40,692 nt of DNA. Origin: Gammaproteobacteria bacterium (GTDB lineage Bacteria > Pseudomonadota > Gammaproteobacteria > Steroidobacterales > Steroidobacteraceae). Below are positions 7,999 through 16,995 of the stretch, one piece after another; position 1 is the first letter of the stretch; each line of letters starts with the position of its first letter. The stretch covers positions 1-40,692 of the forward strand of contig JAGWPU010000141.1 in assembly GCA_028870355.1 (NCBI GenBank), given 5' to 3'. The notes below the pieces were generated by a model, which worked only from the letters and a program-made list of their open reading frames with translations, did no database searches and was not told the DNA's origin. Made by a program: the position numbers and the translations under genes.

Positions 7999-9756
7999 AT
8001 GCAAACCCCCGCTCGCCCCGCGACCCAGACGCGGTCCTTCACCGTCGTCTACCTGATCGAGATGTGGGAGCGATTCGGCTTCTACGGAATGCAGGCGCTG
8101 ATCGTGTACTACATGGTGCAGCGACTCGGCTTCCCCGACGACCGTGCGAACCTCGTGTGGAGCGCGGCCGCGGCGCTGATCTACGTCGCACCGGCGGTCG
8201 GCGGCTGGGTCGGCGACCGGTATCTCGGGACGCGGCGCACGATGCTGATCGGCGCGATCGTGCTTGCGCTCGGCTATGCGCTGATGTCGGTCCCGAGCGA
8301 GACCACGTGGACGCTGTTCGGCGCGCTCGGGGTGATCGTCGTCGGCAACGGCCTGTTCAAGCCGAACGCGGCGAACCTCGTCCGCAAGATCTACGAGGGC
8401 GACGACGCGAAGATCGACAGCGCGTTCACGATGTACTACATGGCGGTCAACGTCGGCTCGACCGTGTCGATGCTGCTCACGCCGTGGATCAAGGACGAAG
8501 TGAACCGAACCTACGGCCACAATCTCGGCTGGCACGCCGCGTTCGCGGTGTGTTTCATCGGGCTCGGCATCGGCCTGACGAACTTCTTCCTGATGCGCAA
8601 GGCGATGCAGAGCATCGGCTCCGAGCCCGACGCCTCGCCGCCGGTGCCCGGCCGCCTCGCCGCGGTGCTCTCAGGTTCGGTGCTCTGCGTCGCGCTCTCG
8701 GCGGTGGTGTTGCAGTACGAATCGGTCGCACGGGTGTTCGTGTACGCCGCCGGCGCGGTATTGCTCTGGATCTTCGTCCATCTGATCTCGACCAGCCACC
8801 GCCACGAGCGTGCCGGCCTGATTGCGGCGCTCGTGCTCGTGGTGCAGACGATCTTCTTCTTCATTTTCTATCAGCAGATGTCGACGTCGCTCGCGCTGTT
8901 CGCGTTGCGCAACGTGGACTGGCACCAGACCCTGTTCGGCGTGCGCTTGTGGACCTGGACGCCGGCGCAGTACCAGGCCCTGAATCCGATCTGGATCATG
9001 CTGTTGAGCCCGGCGCTCGCCTGGGGCTATGCACGCGCCGGCGCGCGCGGCAAGGACCTGTCGATCGCGGCGAAGTTCGCGCTCGGATTCTCGGTGGTCG
9101 CGGTCGGATTCTTCATCTACGGCATCGCCGGCCACGGTGCGGTGAACGGCATGACCTCGTCCTGGTACATGATCTGGGGATACGGCTTCTACTCGCTCGG
9201 CGAACTGCTGGTGAGCGGGCTCGGGCTCGCGATGATCGCGCGCTACATTCCGGAACGCATGGGCGGGTTCATGATGGGCGCGTATTTCGTCGCGACCGGC
9301 ATCTCCCAGTACCTCGGCGGCGTCGTCGCGAACTTCGCGAGTCTGCCGAGCCGGGTGGCCGAGATCGTGAAGGCGGTGCCGACCCGCGGCGCTGGCTGGG
9401 TGAGCGCGCACTACCCGCAGGCACTCGCGCTGAAACTCGACGATTTCCGCGCATGGGTCGGCGCGCTGCCGGTGGACGACGCGTCGAAGCTCGCGAAGGC
9501 GCTCGCGGCCGCGCACGCCGCGCCGTTCGCGACCCTGCCGACCGCGACCCAGCAGCGGCTGGCGCAGTTCAGCGACGCGCTGCACGTCGCGACCCTGCCG
9601 GTCTACACGCGGCTGTTCAACGAACTCGGCTACGCGGCGATCGTTTGCACGCTGATCGCCGCGGCGGCCGTGCCGACGATGAAGCGCCTGTCAGCGACCC
9701 ACGCGGGCGCGCAGCCCCCGATCGCACCGCCGGACGCCGTCGACGAAGGTCGTTGA
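7999..9756 (+). CDS. POT/PTR2-family proton-dependent oligopeptide transporter
   Basis: 585 residues with 12 or more membrane spans. Seen: the family signature EMWERFGFYG (about 21-30; the ExxER proton-coupling motif), DRYLGTRRTM in the first cytoplasmic loop, and the PTR2 block FFFIFYQQMSTSLALFA. It imports di- and tripeptides or related compounds with protons. It is longer than the usual 490-520 residues because of an insert of roughly 60-90 residues (about 442-531, soluble, rich in Ala/Leu/Asp) before the last membrane span, plus a short tail. ATG 7999 is preferred over an in-frame TTG 33 bases upstream because family homology begins just after it. The ribosome-binding site is weak. It stands alone and is convergent with the Rieske operon. 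Confidence 0.87.
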   Translation: MQTPARPATQTRSFTVVYLIEMWERFGFYGMQALIVYYMVQRLGFPDDRANLVWSAAAALIYVAPAVGGWVGDRYLGTRRTMLIGAIVLALGYALMSVPSETTWTLFGALGVIVVGNGLFKPNAANLVRKIYEGDDAKIDSAFTMYYMAVNVGSTVSMLLTPWIKDEVNRTYGHNLGWHAAFAVCFIGLGIGLTNFFLMRKAMQSIGSEPDASPPVPGRLAAVLSGSVLCVALSAVVLQYESVARVFVYAAGAVLLWIFVHLISTSHRHERAGLIAALVLVVQTIFFFIFYQQMSTSLALFALRNVDWHQTLFGVRLWTWTPAQYQALNPIWIMLLSPALAWGYARAGARGKDLSIAAKFALGFSVVAVGFFIYGIAGHGAVNGMTSSWYMIWGYGFYSLGELLVSGLGLAMIARYIPERMGGFMMGAYFVATGISQYLGGVVANFASLPSRVAEIVKAVPTRGAGWVSAHYPQALALKLDDFRAWVGALPVDDASKLAKALAAAHAAPFATLPTATQQRLAQFSDALHVATLPVYTRLFNELGYAAIVCTLIAAAAVPTMKRLSATHAGAQPPIAPPDAVDEGR

Positions 9757-9793
9757 CGCCACCGCTCCTCGCCTCGGCGGACTGCGCGTTCGA

Positions 9794-9812
9794 GCGCGGC
9801 CTCAGGCCGCGC
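9794..9812. terminator. Perfect hairpin around the Rieske stop codon
   Basis: GCGCGGCC (9794-9801) and GGCCGCGC (9805-9812) form a perfect 8-bp stem whose 3-base loop is the TGA stop of the minus-strand Rieske gene. It lies between two convergent genes. No T-run follows on either strand, so intrinsic termination is uncertain; it could block read-through or protect the 3' end. Confidence 0.35.
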
Positions 9813-11040
9813 CGACGGCGTCGAGCTCGCGCCGGTACCACTGCTGGAACGTCGTGACCCGGCGCTCGTGCTCCGAGTAGCGCCCCGGCCGGTACCGGCT
9901 CGACAGGATGCCCGCCTGGTTGTTTTCCGTGATTTCCTTGTCCTGCAGGGTCGTCCGATCCCATCCCCAGATCATCTTCGGCACGTCCACGTCCGTCGCC
10001 CTGCCATCGACGAGCCAGGTGAGCTCGACGTCGGTCTGCATCGGCCCGCGCGGCGAGAACTGGAACAGCACCGCGAAGTCGTTGGTCGCGACCAGGTGGG
10101 TGAACGGGCTGAACGACAGGTACATCCGTCCCTGGTCGGCGCCGAGGCGCTTGCCCATCAGACGGGACGCGAAACGCCCGTCCTCGGTCTCGGTGTCGTA
10201 GTCCGGCCGGATCGGCCGCTGCAGCAGCAGGCGCAGGTGCGTGGACTCCGGCCCGTCGTCGATCGTCCCGATCGGACGACCGAGCGCGGCTGCGCGCCGC
10301 TCCCAGGCCTCGAGCAGCGGCCGATACGCGTCCACCGCCTCGGCCGGACCCGAGCTCGGCCCCGCGCCGAACGCGACCAGGGCTTCCGCGGGATGCATCG
10401 AGCAGAACTCCGGGTGCGACGGGGTGCAGTGGTAGCACTCGACGAAGTTCTCGACGACGAGCTTCCAGTTCGCGACGGTCGGGTAGGATGCCCGGTGCGC
10501 GATCTTCGCGTCCGCGAAGCCGTGGAAATCGAGGTAGGGATCCATCGCGCCGAAGGTCGCGTCGAAATCGACCGGTTCCTGCTCGCTCAGGTTCACGAAC
10601 ACGAAGCCGTGGAACACCCGGACGTGGCAGCGATGCAGCCCATGGTCGGCCTTCGAGAAGTCGGTCGGCATCAACCGCGCGGCGAGCAATCGCCCGTCGA
10701 GACCGTACGACCACGCGTGGTACGGACAGGTGAGCCGTTGCACGTGGCCCGCGGCCTCCGTGCAGATCAGCGAGCCGCGATGCCGGCACACGTTGTAGAA
10801 CGCGTTGATCGCACCCTCGTCGCCGCGCACGACGATGATCGACTCGGCGCCGATCCGGAACAGGAAATAGTCGCCCTTGCGACGCAACGAGTCGACGTGC
10901 CCCGCGACGATCCATTTGCGGCTCACGACGTGCGCGAGGTCGCGCCGATAGATGCTCTGCCCACAGTAGTACTCGCGCTCCAGGCTGAAGAGCGCCGGGG
11001 CGGGGATCCGCTCCGCAGCGTTCGCGGTCGACGTCGTCAC
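9802..11040 (-). CDS. Rieske non-heme iron oxygenase, large subunit (GbcA/quaternary-amine demethylase type)
   Basis: 412 residues. The Rieske [2Fe-2S] centre is seen as C85-x-H87 (CRH) and C105-x-x-H108 (CPYH). The catalytic iron site follows as NWKLVVENFVECYHCTPSHP (191-210), with His 204 and His 209. This arrangement and length match alpha subunits that oxidatively demethylate quaternary amines such as glycine betaine (GbcA), carnitine or stachydrine, releasing formaldehyde. The start is a GTG at 11040 with GAGGAG 8 bases upstream. It is the last gene of an operon with two dimethylglycine/sarcosine-dehydrogenase-like proteins, which supports an N-methyl substrate. A reductase partner (GbcB type) is not in the window. 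The exact substrate is unknown. Confidence 0.83.
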   Translation of the reverse strand: MTTSTANAAERIPAPALFSLEREYYCGQSIYRRDLAHVVSRKWIVAGHVDSLRRKGDYFLFRIGAESIIVVRGDEGAINAFYNVCRHRGSLICTEAAGHVQRLTCPYHAWSYGLDGRLLAARLMPTDFSKADHGLHRCHVRVFHGFVFVNLSEQEPVDFDATFGAMDPYLDFHGFADAKIAHRASYPTVANWKLVVENFVECYHCTPSHPEFCSMHPAEALVAFGAGPSSGPAEAVDAYRPLLEAWERRAAALGRPIGTIDDGPESTHLRLLLQRPIRPDYDTETEDGRFASRLMGKRLGADQGRMYLSFSPFTHLVATNDFAVLFQFSPRGPMQTDVELTWLVDGRATDVDVPKMIWGWDRTTLQDKEITENNQAGILSSRYRPGRYSEHERRVTTFQQWYRRELDAVGAA

Positions 11041-11077
11041 TCGATGGTCTCCTCGGGATGTTCCGGCCTTACGGCGT

Positions 11078-13525
11078 TCAGATCCGGATCCGTTGATTCT
11101 TCGGGTCGTACAGGGGTTGCAGGGACGCGGTCGTCGCGTAGCGCCGGCCGGCGATCTCGATCTCGTAGTCTCTGGCGCCGACCGAATCGAACGGCGCGCC
11201 GTCGGGGCTGCTGACGTAGCCGAGACCGACCGCGGCCCCGAGCGTGTGCGCGAACATGCCCGAGCGCACGTGCCCGACCAGCGCGTCGCCGCGCCAGATC
11301 GGCTCGTTGTGGTAGACGAGCGGCTCCGGCGAGTCGAGCTTGAACTGCACGAGTCGGCGGCGAAGACCGGCACGGCGCTGCTCGAGCAACGCATCCCGGC
11401 CGACGAAGCCGCCCGGCTTGTCGAACTTCACCGCGAACCCGAGACCCGCCTCGAGGGGTGTTTCCTCGTCGGTGATGTCGTGTCCCCAGTGCCGGTAGGC
11501 CTTCTCGATCCGCAGCGAGTTCAGCGCATGGTAGCCCGCGTGCACGAGGCCGAACGAGGCGCCCGCGCCGCTCAGTTCCTCGTAGACGCCGACCATGAAC
11601 TCGGTCGGCACGTAGAGCTCCCAGCCGAGCTCGCCGACGTAGGTGATCCGGGTCGCCCGGACGAGCGCATGACCCAGCTCGATGATCCGGCTGGTCGCGA
11701 ACGGGAACGCCGCGTTGCCGAGATCATCCGGCGTGAGGGACTGCAGGAACTCCCGTGAGCGCGGTCCCATCACCGAGATCACCCCGTAGCCGGAGGTGAC
11801 GTTGGTGAGCACGCAGTTCGCGCCCGGCTCGATGTGCCGCCGGAGCCAGTCGACGTCGCGCGTCTCGGTCTCGGCGCCGCCGACGATCATGAACGCGTCG
11901 TGCGCGAGCCGCGTGATCGTCAGATCCGCCTCGATGCCGCCGCGCTCATTGAGCCATTGCGTGTAGACGACCCGACCGGGCGCGACGTCGACGTCGTTCG
12001 CCGAGACGCGGTTCAGTATCCGGACCGCATCGGCTCCCTCGAGCCGGAATTTCGCGAACGACGACTGATCGAACAGCCCCACGCCGGTGCGCACCGCGTG
12101 GTGTTCGCGCGCGCTGTGCTCGAACCAGTTCTGCCGGCCGTAGCTGTACTCGTAGCGGGGCTCGACGCCGGACGGCGCGTACCAGTTCGCGCGCTCCCAC
12201 CCGAAAGCCTCGCCGAAACACGCGCCCACGGCCGCGAGCCGGTCGTGCAGCGCCGAGCGGCGCACCCCGCGCGCGGTCTCGTACTGGCGGAAGGGCCAGT
12301 GCGTCGCGTACAGCAGGCCGAGACTCTCGCGCACCCGGGCACGCAGGTACTTGCGGTTCGCCTGGAACGGCATGTTCCTGCGCACGTCGACCTCCCACAG
12401 GTCGACCGGCGGATGGCCGTCGCGGATCCATTCGGCGACGACCTTGCCGACGCCGCCCGCGGACTGCAGGCCGATCGAGTTCATGCCGGCGGCGACGAAA
12501 CAATTCGCGAGCTCCGGCGACTCGCCGAGATGGTAGCGTACGTCCGGCGTGAAGCTCTCGGGTCCACAGAAGAACTTCTGCAGCCCCGCCCCCTCGAGCG
12601 CCGGGATGCGGCGCATCGCGTCGACCAGCACCGGCTCGAAATGCGCGAAATCGCCGGCGATCTCGCCGAATTCGAAATCCTCCGGGATGCCGTCCATCCC
12701 CCAAGGGCGTGCGTGCGGCTCGAACGCGCCGACGAGCAGCTTGCCCGCGTCCTGCTTGAAGTAGCTGCAATGATCGTAGTCGCGCAGCACCGGCAGATCG
12801 GGATGCAGCCCCGCGACGTCCTTGAAGAGCGCATAGTAGTGCTCGCAGGCCTGCAGCGGCACGGTGACGCCGATGCTCGCCGCGAGATCGCGGGTCCACA
12901 GGCCGCCGCAGAGCACGACCGTCTGCGCATCGATCCGCCCGGTCTCCGTCTCGACACCGGTCACGCGCCGGCCGTCGTGGTGGATCTTCGTGACCTTGAC
13001 GTTCTGGAAGATCGCGACGCCGTGGTTGCGCGCACCCTTCGCGAGCGCCTGGGTGATGTCGACCGCATTCGCGTAGCCGTCGCTCGGGATGTGGATGCCG
13101 CCGATCACGTCGGCAAGATCCGCGATCGGGTACAGCGCGCGGATCTCGTCGCGGTCGACGACGTCGACGCGCAGCCCGAACACCTTCGCCATCGAGGCAT
13201 TGCGCCGCAATTCCTCCATTCGCGCCTCGGTCGTCGCGAGCGAGATCGACCCGCACTGCCGGTAGCCGGTCGCCTGACCGGTCTCGGCCTCGAGACCGCG
13301 GTACAGCGCCGAGGTGTAACGCGCGAGCTGCGTCATGTTGATGGACTGGCGCAGCTGCCCGACGAGGCCTGCGGCATGCCAGGTCGTACCGCTGGTCAGC
13401 TGCTTGCGCTCGAGCAGCACGACGTCGCTCCAGCCGAGCTTGCCGAGGTGATACGCGATCGAGCAGCCGATCACGCCGCCGCCGACGATCACGACGCGTG
13501 CGCGCGTGGGAAGTTCGTTCGCCAT
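11078..13525 (-). CDS. FAD oxidoreductase-GcvT fusion, dimethylglycine/sarcosine dehydrogenase-like (copy 1)
   Basis: 815 residues in two parts. Residues 1 to about 390 form a DAO-type FAD domain with VVIVGGGVIG (11-20) and SGTTWHAAG, whose His 50 matches the residue that binds FAD covalently in mitochondrial dimethylglycine and sarcosine dehydrogenases. Residues from about 430 to the end form a GcvT-like aminomethyl/tetrahydrofolate domain (TYVGELGWELYVP; the NSLRIEKAYRHWG block). Such enzymes oxidise N-methyl groups and hand the one-carbon unit to folate. GAGGG precedes the ATG at 13525. Only 3 bases separate it from the upstream paralogue and 37 from the Rieske gene, giving a three-gene operon. 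Substrate choice between dimethylglycine, sarcosine or another N-methyl amine is open. Confidence 0.85.
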   Translation of the reverse strand: MANELPTRARVVIVGGGVIGCSIAYHLGKLGWSDVVLLERKQLTSGTTWHAAGLVGQLRQSINMTQLARYTSALYRGLEAETGQATGYRQCGSISLATTEARMEELRRNASMAKVFGLRVDVVDRDEIRALYPIADLADVIGGIHIPSDGYANAVDITQALAKGARNHGVAIFQNVKVTKIHHDGRRVTGVETETGRIDAQTVVLCGGLWTRDLAASIGVTVPLQACEHYYALFKDVAGLHPDLPVLRDYDHCSYFKQDAGKLLVGAFEPHARPWGMDGIPEDFEFGEIAGDFAHFEPVLVDAMRRIPALEGAGLQKFFCGPESFTPDVRYHLGESPELANCFVAAGMNSIGLQSAGGVGKVVAEWIRDGHPPVDLWEVDVRRNMPFQANRKYLRARVRESLGLLYATHWPFRQYETARGVRRSALHDRLAAVGACFGEAFGWERANWYAPSGVEPRYEYSYGRQNWFEHSAREHHAVRTGVGLFDQSSFAKFRLEGADAVRILNRVSANDVDVAPGRVVYTQWLNERGGIEADLTITRLAHDAFMIVGGAETETRDVDWLRRHIEPGANCVLTNVTSGYGVISVMGPRSREFLQSLTPDDLGNAAFPFATSRIIELGHALVRATRITYVGELGWELYVPTEFMVGVYEELSGAGASFGLVHAGYHALNSLRIEKAYRHWGHDITDEETPLEAGLGFAVKFDKPGGFVGRDALLEQRRAGLRRRLVQFKLDSPEPLVYHNEPIWRGDALVGHVRSGMFAHTLGAAVGLGYVSSPDGAPFDSVGARDYEIEIAGRRYATTASLQPLYDPKNQRIRI

Positions 13526-13528
13526 CGT

Positions 13529-15946
13529 TCAGACCCTCATCCGCGCGTTGTCGGGATCGAATGCCGGACGCTCGAGCACGACCGCCGGGCGTCGCTTCCC
13601 TTGCAGCAGGATCTCGAAGCGCGTCCCGGGCGCCGCGAACTGCGGATCGACGCACGCGAACGCGAGGCTCTTCGCGACGCGGTGCCCGTAGCCGCCCGAG
13701 GTCGTCAATCCGATGCTCCGGTCGCCGAGCAGGACCGGCTCGGCGCCGCGCGCATCGGTGTCCTGCGCATCGACCTCGAGGTACACGATCCGCAGCGGCC
13801 GCGGTGCGGTCGCCTGGGTCGCGGCCTTGCCGACGAAGTCCTCCTTGCCGAAGTCGATGAAGCGCGCCATGTCGGCCTCGAGCATGTTGAGCTCGTTGGT
13901 GAGCTCGGTGCTCCATGCCTTGTAGCCCTTCTCGATCCGCATCGAATTGACCGCGTACAGCCCGTAGTCGGCGATACCGAGGCGCTGGCCCGCGTCCCAG
14001 AGCGCGTCGTAGATCGTCGTGATCGAATCCATCGGCGCGTGCAACTCCCAGCCGAGTTCGCCGACGTAACTGACTCGCAGCGCACGCACCGGCCGGCCGG
14101 CGACCGTGATCTCGCGAGCCGAGAGCCACCGGAAGCCGGCATTCGACAGGTCCGCGTCGGTGAGCGTCGCGAGCAGTTCGCGCGAGCGCGGTCCGGAGAG
14201 CACCAGAACGCCGTAATCGGCGGTCACGTTCGTGACCACGACGCGCTCCCCGGGTCGCTGGCTCTGCATCAGGAGGTCGAGATCGCGCAGCTCCGCGGCG
14301 GCCGCCGACAGGGCGTAGAAGCGATCGTCGGCGAGGCGGCTCACGGTCATCTCGCCGGCGATGCGTCCGCCGCGCGACAACGGGTGCACGAGCGCGATGC
14401 CGCCCGCCTTGCGCGGCATCCGGTTCGCGCATACCCGGTTCAGGAAGGCCTCGGCGTCCGGCCCGGTGATCTCGAACTTCGCGAATCCACTGAGATCGAG
14501 CACGCCGACGCGCTCGTGCACGGCCGCGACCTCGTCACGGACGACGTCGAACACGTTGTTCCGCGCGTAGCTGGGCTGCTCGACGCGACCGTCGAGCGAG
14601 AACCACTTCGGCCGCTCCCAGCCGAAGGTCTCGGTGTAGACGCAGCCGTGGCCCGCGAGTTTCGCGTACAGGGGGCTGACCTTGCGCGGCCGACCGTCCG
14701 GTTCCTCCTCCCCGGGCAACCGCGTCGTGAACGTGGTCCGATAATCGAGGAACACCTTCGCACGCACGTAAGCCACGTCCGCGAACCCGCCGAAGCGACG
14801 CGGATCGAATTCCGTCATGTTGATCTCGGCGTCGCCGTGCACCATCCACTGTGCCAGATACTTGCCGCAGCCGCCGCCCTGCGCGATCCCGAACGAGGTG
14901 CCGCAGCAGTCCCAGAAATTCGTCAGTCCGGCGACCGGCCCGAGCAGCGGCGCGCCGTCGGGCGTGTGCGGGATCGCGCCGTTGATCACTCGCCGGATCC
15001 CGGCGTCGCCGAAGATCGGCATCCGTTCGAGCGCGCGCTCGAGCCAGGGCCCGATCCGCTCGAGGTCGTCCGGGAACAGCTCGTTCGAGGATTCCCACGC
15101 CGGATGGCCCTGCGGTGCCCAGGCTTCGCGCAGGTCACTGTGCTCGTAGACGCCGATCAGGCCGGACTTCTGTTCCTGCCGGAAGTACCCCGACACGTAG
15201 GAATCGCGCATCACCGGGATCTCGACGCCGCCCTGCGCGAACGCCTTGATCGGGTGGGTCACGATGTAGTGGTGTTGCATGTTGGTGATCGGCGCATCCG
15301 CGCCGACCATCTCGGCGACCTGCCGCGCATAGCACCCCGCGGCGTTGACGACGACCTCCGCGACGATCGACCCCTGCTCGGTCGCGACTTCCCACTCGCC
15401 GCTCGCGCGCCGGGTGATGCCGGTCACCCGGTTGTGGCGAAGGACCGTGACCCCGAGGTCGCGCGCGCCCTTCGCGAGCGCGTTGCAGATCCCGGCCGGA
15501 TCACCATGTCCGTCGTCCTGCGTCCACCCCGCCGCGATCACCCCGTCGGTCGTCAGGTAGGGATTCAGCCGCTTGATCTCGTCGACCCCGACGATGTCCA
15601 TGCGGAACCCGATGGCCCGCGCGTACCCCAGGACCCGCTCGAGCCACGCGAGCTCGTCCGCGGTGTTCGCGAGCCGCAGGCCGCCGCTACCGTGCCAGCT
15701 GACGTACTGTCCGGTCAGCGCTTCGAGCCGCGGATAGAGCGCATTGCTGTACGCATGGATCTTCGCGAGGTTGTAGCTGCCGGTGATGCTCGGACACTGG
15801 CCGGCCGCGTGCCACGTGGAACCGGACGTCAACTCGTGCTTCTCGACGATGACCGTGTCGGTCGCGCCTTCGAGCGCGAGGTGATAGGCGAGGCTGGCAC
15901 CCATGATGCCGCCGCCGACGATGACGATCTGTGCGTGTGTTTTCAT
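13529..15946 (-). CDS. FAD oxidoreductase-GcvT fusion, dimethylglycine/sarcosine dehydrogenase-like (copy 2)
   Basis: 805 residues, same architecture as the downstream gene but clearly diverged from it. It has the FAD motif IVIVGGGIMGAS (7-18), SGSTWHAAG with the probable flavin-linking His 46, an FAD-domain C-terminal part, then a GcvT module (SYVGELGWELHAP; MRIEKGYKAW). The start is the ATG at 15946; the frame stays open upstream, but that stretch is promoter DNA facing the LysR gene. First gene of the operon. Having two different fusion dehydrogenases plus a Rieske oxygenase suggests stepwise removal of several methyl groups from one compound (for example trimethyl to dimethyl to monomethyl). 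That order is inference. Confidence 0.85.
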   Translation of the reverse strand: MKTHAQIVIVGGGIMGASLAYHLALEGATDTVIVEKHELTSGSTWHAAGQCPSITGSYNLAKIHAYSNALYPRLEALTGQYVSWHGSGGLRLANTADELAWLERVLGYARAIGFRMDIVGVDEIKRLNPYLTTDGVIAAGWTQDDGHGDPAGICNALAKGARDLGVTVLRHNRVTGITRRASGEWEVATEQGSIVAEVVVNAAGCYARQVAEMVGADAPITNMQHHYIVTHPIKAFAQGGVEIPVMRDSYVSGYFRQEQKSGLIGVYEHSDLREAWAPQGHPAWESSNELFPDDLERIGPWLERALERMPIFGDAGIRRVINGAIPHTPDGAPLLGPVAGLTNFWDCCGTSFGIAQGGGCGKYLAQWMVHGDAEINMTEFDPRRFGGFADVAYVRAKVFLDYRTTFTTRLPGEEEPDGRPRKVSPLYAKLAGHGCVYTETFGWERPKWFSLDGRVEQPSYARNNVFDVVRDEVAAVHERVGVLDLSGFAKFEITGPDAEAFLNRVCANRMPRKAGGIALVHPLSRGGRIAGEMTVSRLADDRFYALSAAAAELRDLDLLMQSQRPGERVVVTNVTADYGVLVLSGPRSRELLATLTDADLSNAGFRWLSAREITVAGRPVRALRVSYVGELGWELHAPMDSITTIYDALWDAGQRLGIADYGLYAVNSMRIEKGYKAWSTELTNELNMLEADMARFIDFGKEDFVGKAATQATAPRPLRIVYLEVDAQDTDARGAEPVLLGDRSIGLTTSGGYGHRVAKSLAFACVDPQFAAPGTRFEILLQGKRRPAVVLERPAFDPDNARMRV

Positions 15947-16055
15947 GCGATGAGACGGGCTCCCGATGGCGGATGACGACGATAAATTGAGCCTTGATCG
16001 ACAGACAAACGAATATTTTGATAGCTTAGCCCCGGTTTTTTTTCGAGCATCCCCC
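15947..16055. promoter_or_regulatory. Divergent promoter region between demethylation operon and LysR regulator
   Basis: This 109-base stretch is markedly AT-richer than its surroundings (for example AAACGAATATTTTGATAGC) and has a run of eight T at 16036-16043. It separates the minus-strand operon from the plus-strand LysR gene, the standard layout for LysR regulators that control a divergent operon and themselves. I could not fix a single T-N11-A box with confidence. Confidence 0.55.
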
Positions 16056-16982
16056 GTGAATCGGACCAAACCGGTGGTCGGCTTGCCGACCTTGACCTGG
16101 CTGCGCGCGTTCGAGGCCGCGGCGCGGACCTCGAGCTTCAGCGCCGCTGCGGCGGAGCTGAATCTCACGTCGGGCGCGATCGGCTACCAGATCCGCGCGC
16201 TCGAACGCCACCTCGGGTTCGCCCTGTTCGAACGGCTGCCGCGCGGCGTGCGCCTGACCGCGATGGGGGTCGCCTACCTGCCGCCCGTCCGCAAGGCGTT
16301 CGAGGAACTCGCGGACTCGACGATCGGCCTGTTCGGCGGCGACGCGCGGGCGCAGATCACGGTGCACGCGCCGGTGAGCCTCGCCGCGCTGTGGCTCGCG
16401 CCCCACTTGCCGTCGTTCGCCGCGGCGCATCCGTCGATCGACGTGCGGCTGTGCTCCGTGGTCTGGGACAACGCCTCGCCCGACGAGTCGACCGACCTCG
16501 AGATTCGATATGGCGATGGTCATTGGCTCGGCTATCGCTCGGAGCGCTTCCTGAACCAGGGAATCCTCGCGGTCTGCAGCCCGACGCTGCGGCGCGAGGC
16601 CAACGGCGAGACCCGCGGCGAGGCCGGGTCGGTCGCGCTGCTCGCGCGGCATCCGATCCACATCATGGGCTACGAGGATCACTGGCTGAGCGTGCAACGC
16701 GAACTGGGCCTGCGCGACGCCGGAACGCCGCGCGGGCCGACCGTGGACACCTCGGTCGCCGCGCTAGAACTCGCCGCGAACGGCATGGGCTGCGCGCTCG
16801 CGCACCGGATCTTCGCGGCGCCGTACCTGCGCACCGGCCGGCTGGTCACGGTGATCGACCGGGAATTCCGCGACCGCCGCTCGTATTTCGTCGTCATGCC
16901 CGAACGGGCGCGCCGCGTGCGCCGCGAAGTCGAGTCCTTCCGGGACTGGCTGCTGGAACTCGCCGCCGCCGAAATCGTCTGA
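16056..16982 (+). CDS. LysR-family transcriptional regulator (GcvA-like)
   Basis: 308 residues from a GTG at 16056, the normal size. The N-terminal winged helix-turn-helix (about residues 9-68) reads LPTLTWLRAFEAAARTSSFSAAA and then LNLTSGAIGYQIRALERHLG, close to the GcvA branch. The rest is the two-lobed effector-binding domain. An in-frame ATG at 15966 would add 30 acidic, low-similarity residues encoded by AT-rich promoter-like DNA, so it was not chosen; a GTG six codons further in is also possible. Divergent from the Rieske/dehydrogenase operon, so it probably activates that operon in response to the amine or a breakdown product. Ends 13 bases from the convergent hybrid kinase gene. Confidence 0.85.
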   Translation: MNRTKPVVGLPTLTWLRAFEAAARTSSFSAAAAELNLTSGAIGYQIRALERHLGFALFERLPRGVRLTAMGVAYLPPVRKAFEELADSTIGLFGGDARAQITVHAPVSLAALWLAPHLPSFAAAHPSIDVRLCSVVWDNASPDESTDLEIRYGDGHWLGYRSERFLNQGILAVCSPTLRREANGETRGEAGSVALLARHPIHIMGYEDHWLSVQRELGLRDAGTPRGPTVDTSVAALELAANGMGCALAHRIFAAPYLRTGRLVTVIDREFRDRRSYFVVMPERARRVRREVESFRDWLLELAAAEIV

Positions 16983-16995
16983 ACCGAGGCGCCTC

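Noticed and set aside
11834-15976. A 1380-codon plus-strand open frame
   Set aside because: It is antisense to the two FAD/GcvT fusion genes. Low-complexity Arg/His/Asp/Val translation without any recognisable fold.
15966-16055. Longer N-terminus for the LysR regulator from ATG 15966
   Set aside because: The added 30 residues are acidic and unlike any LysR protein, and the DNA is AT-rich promoter sequence; the helix-turn-helix starts just after GTG 16056.
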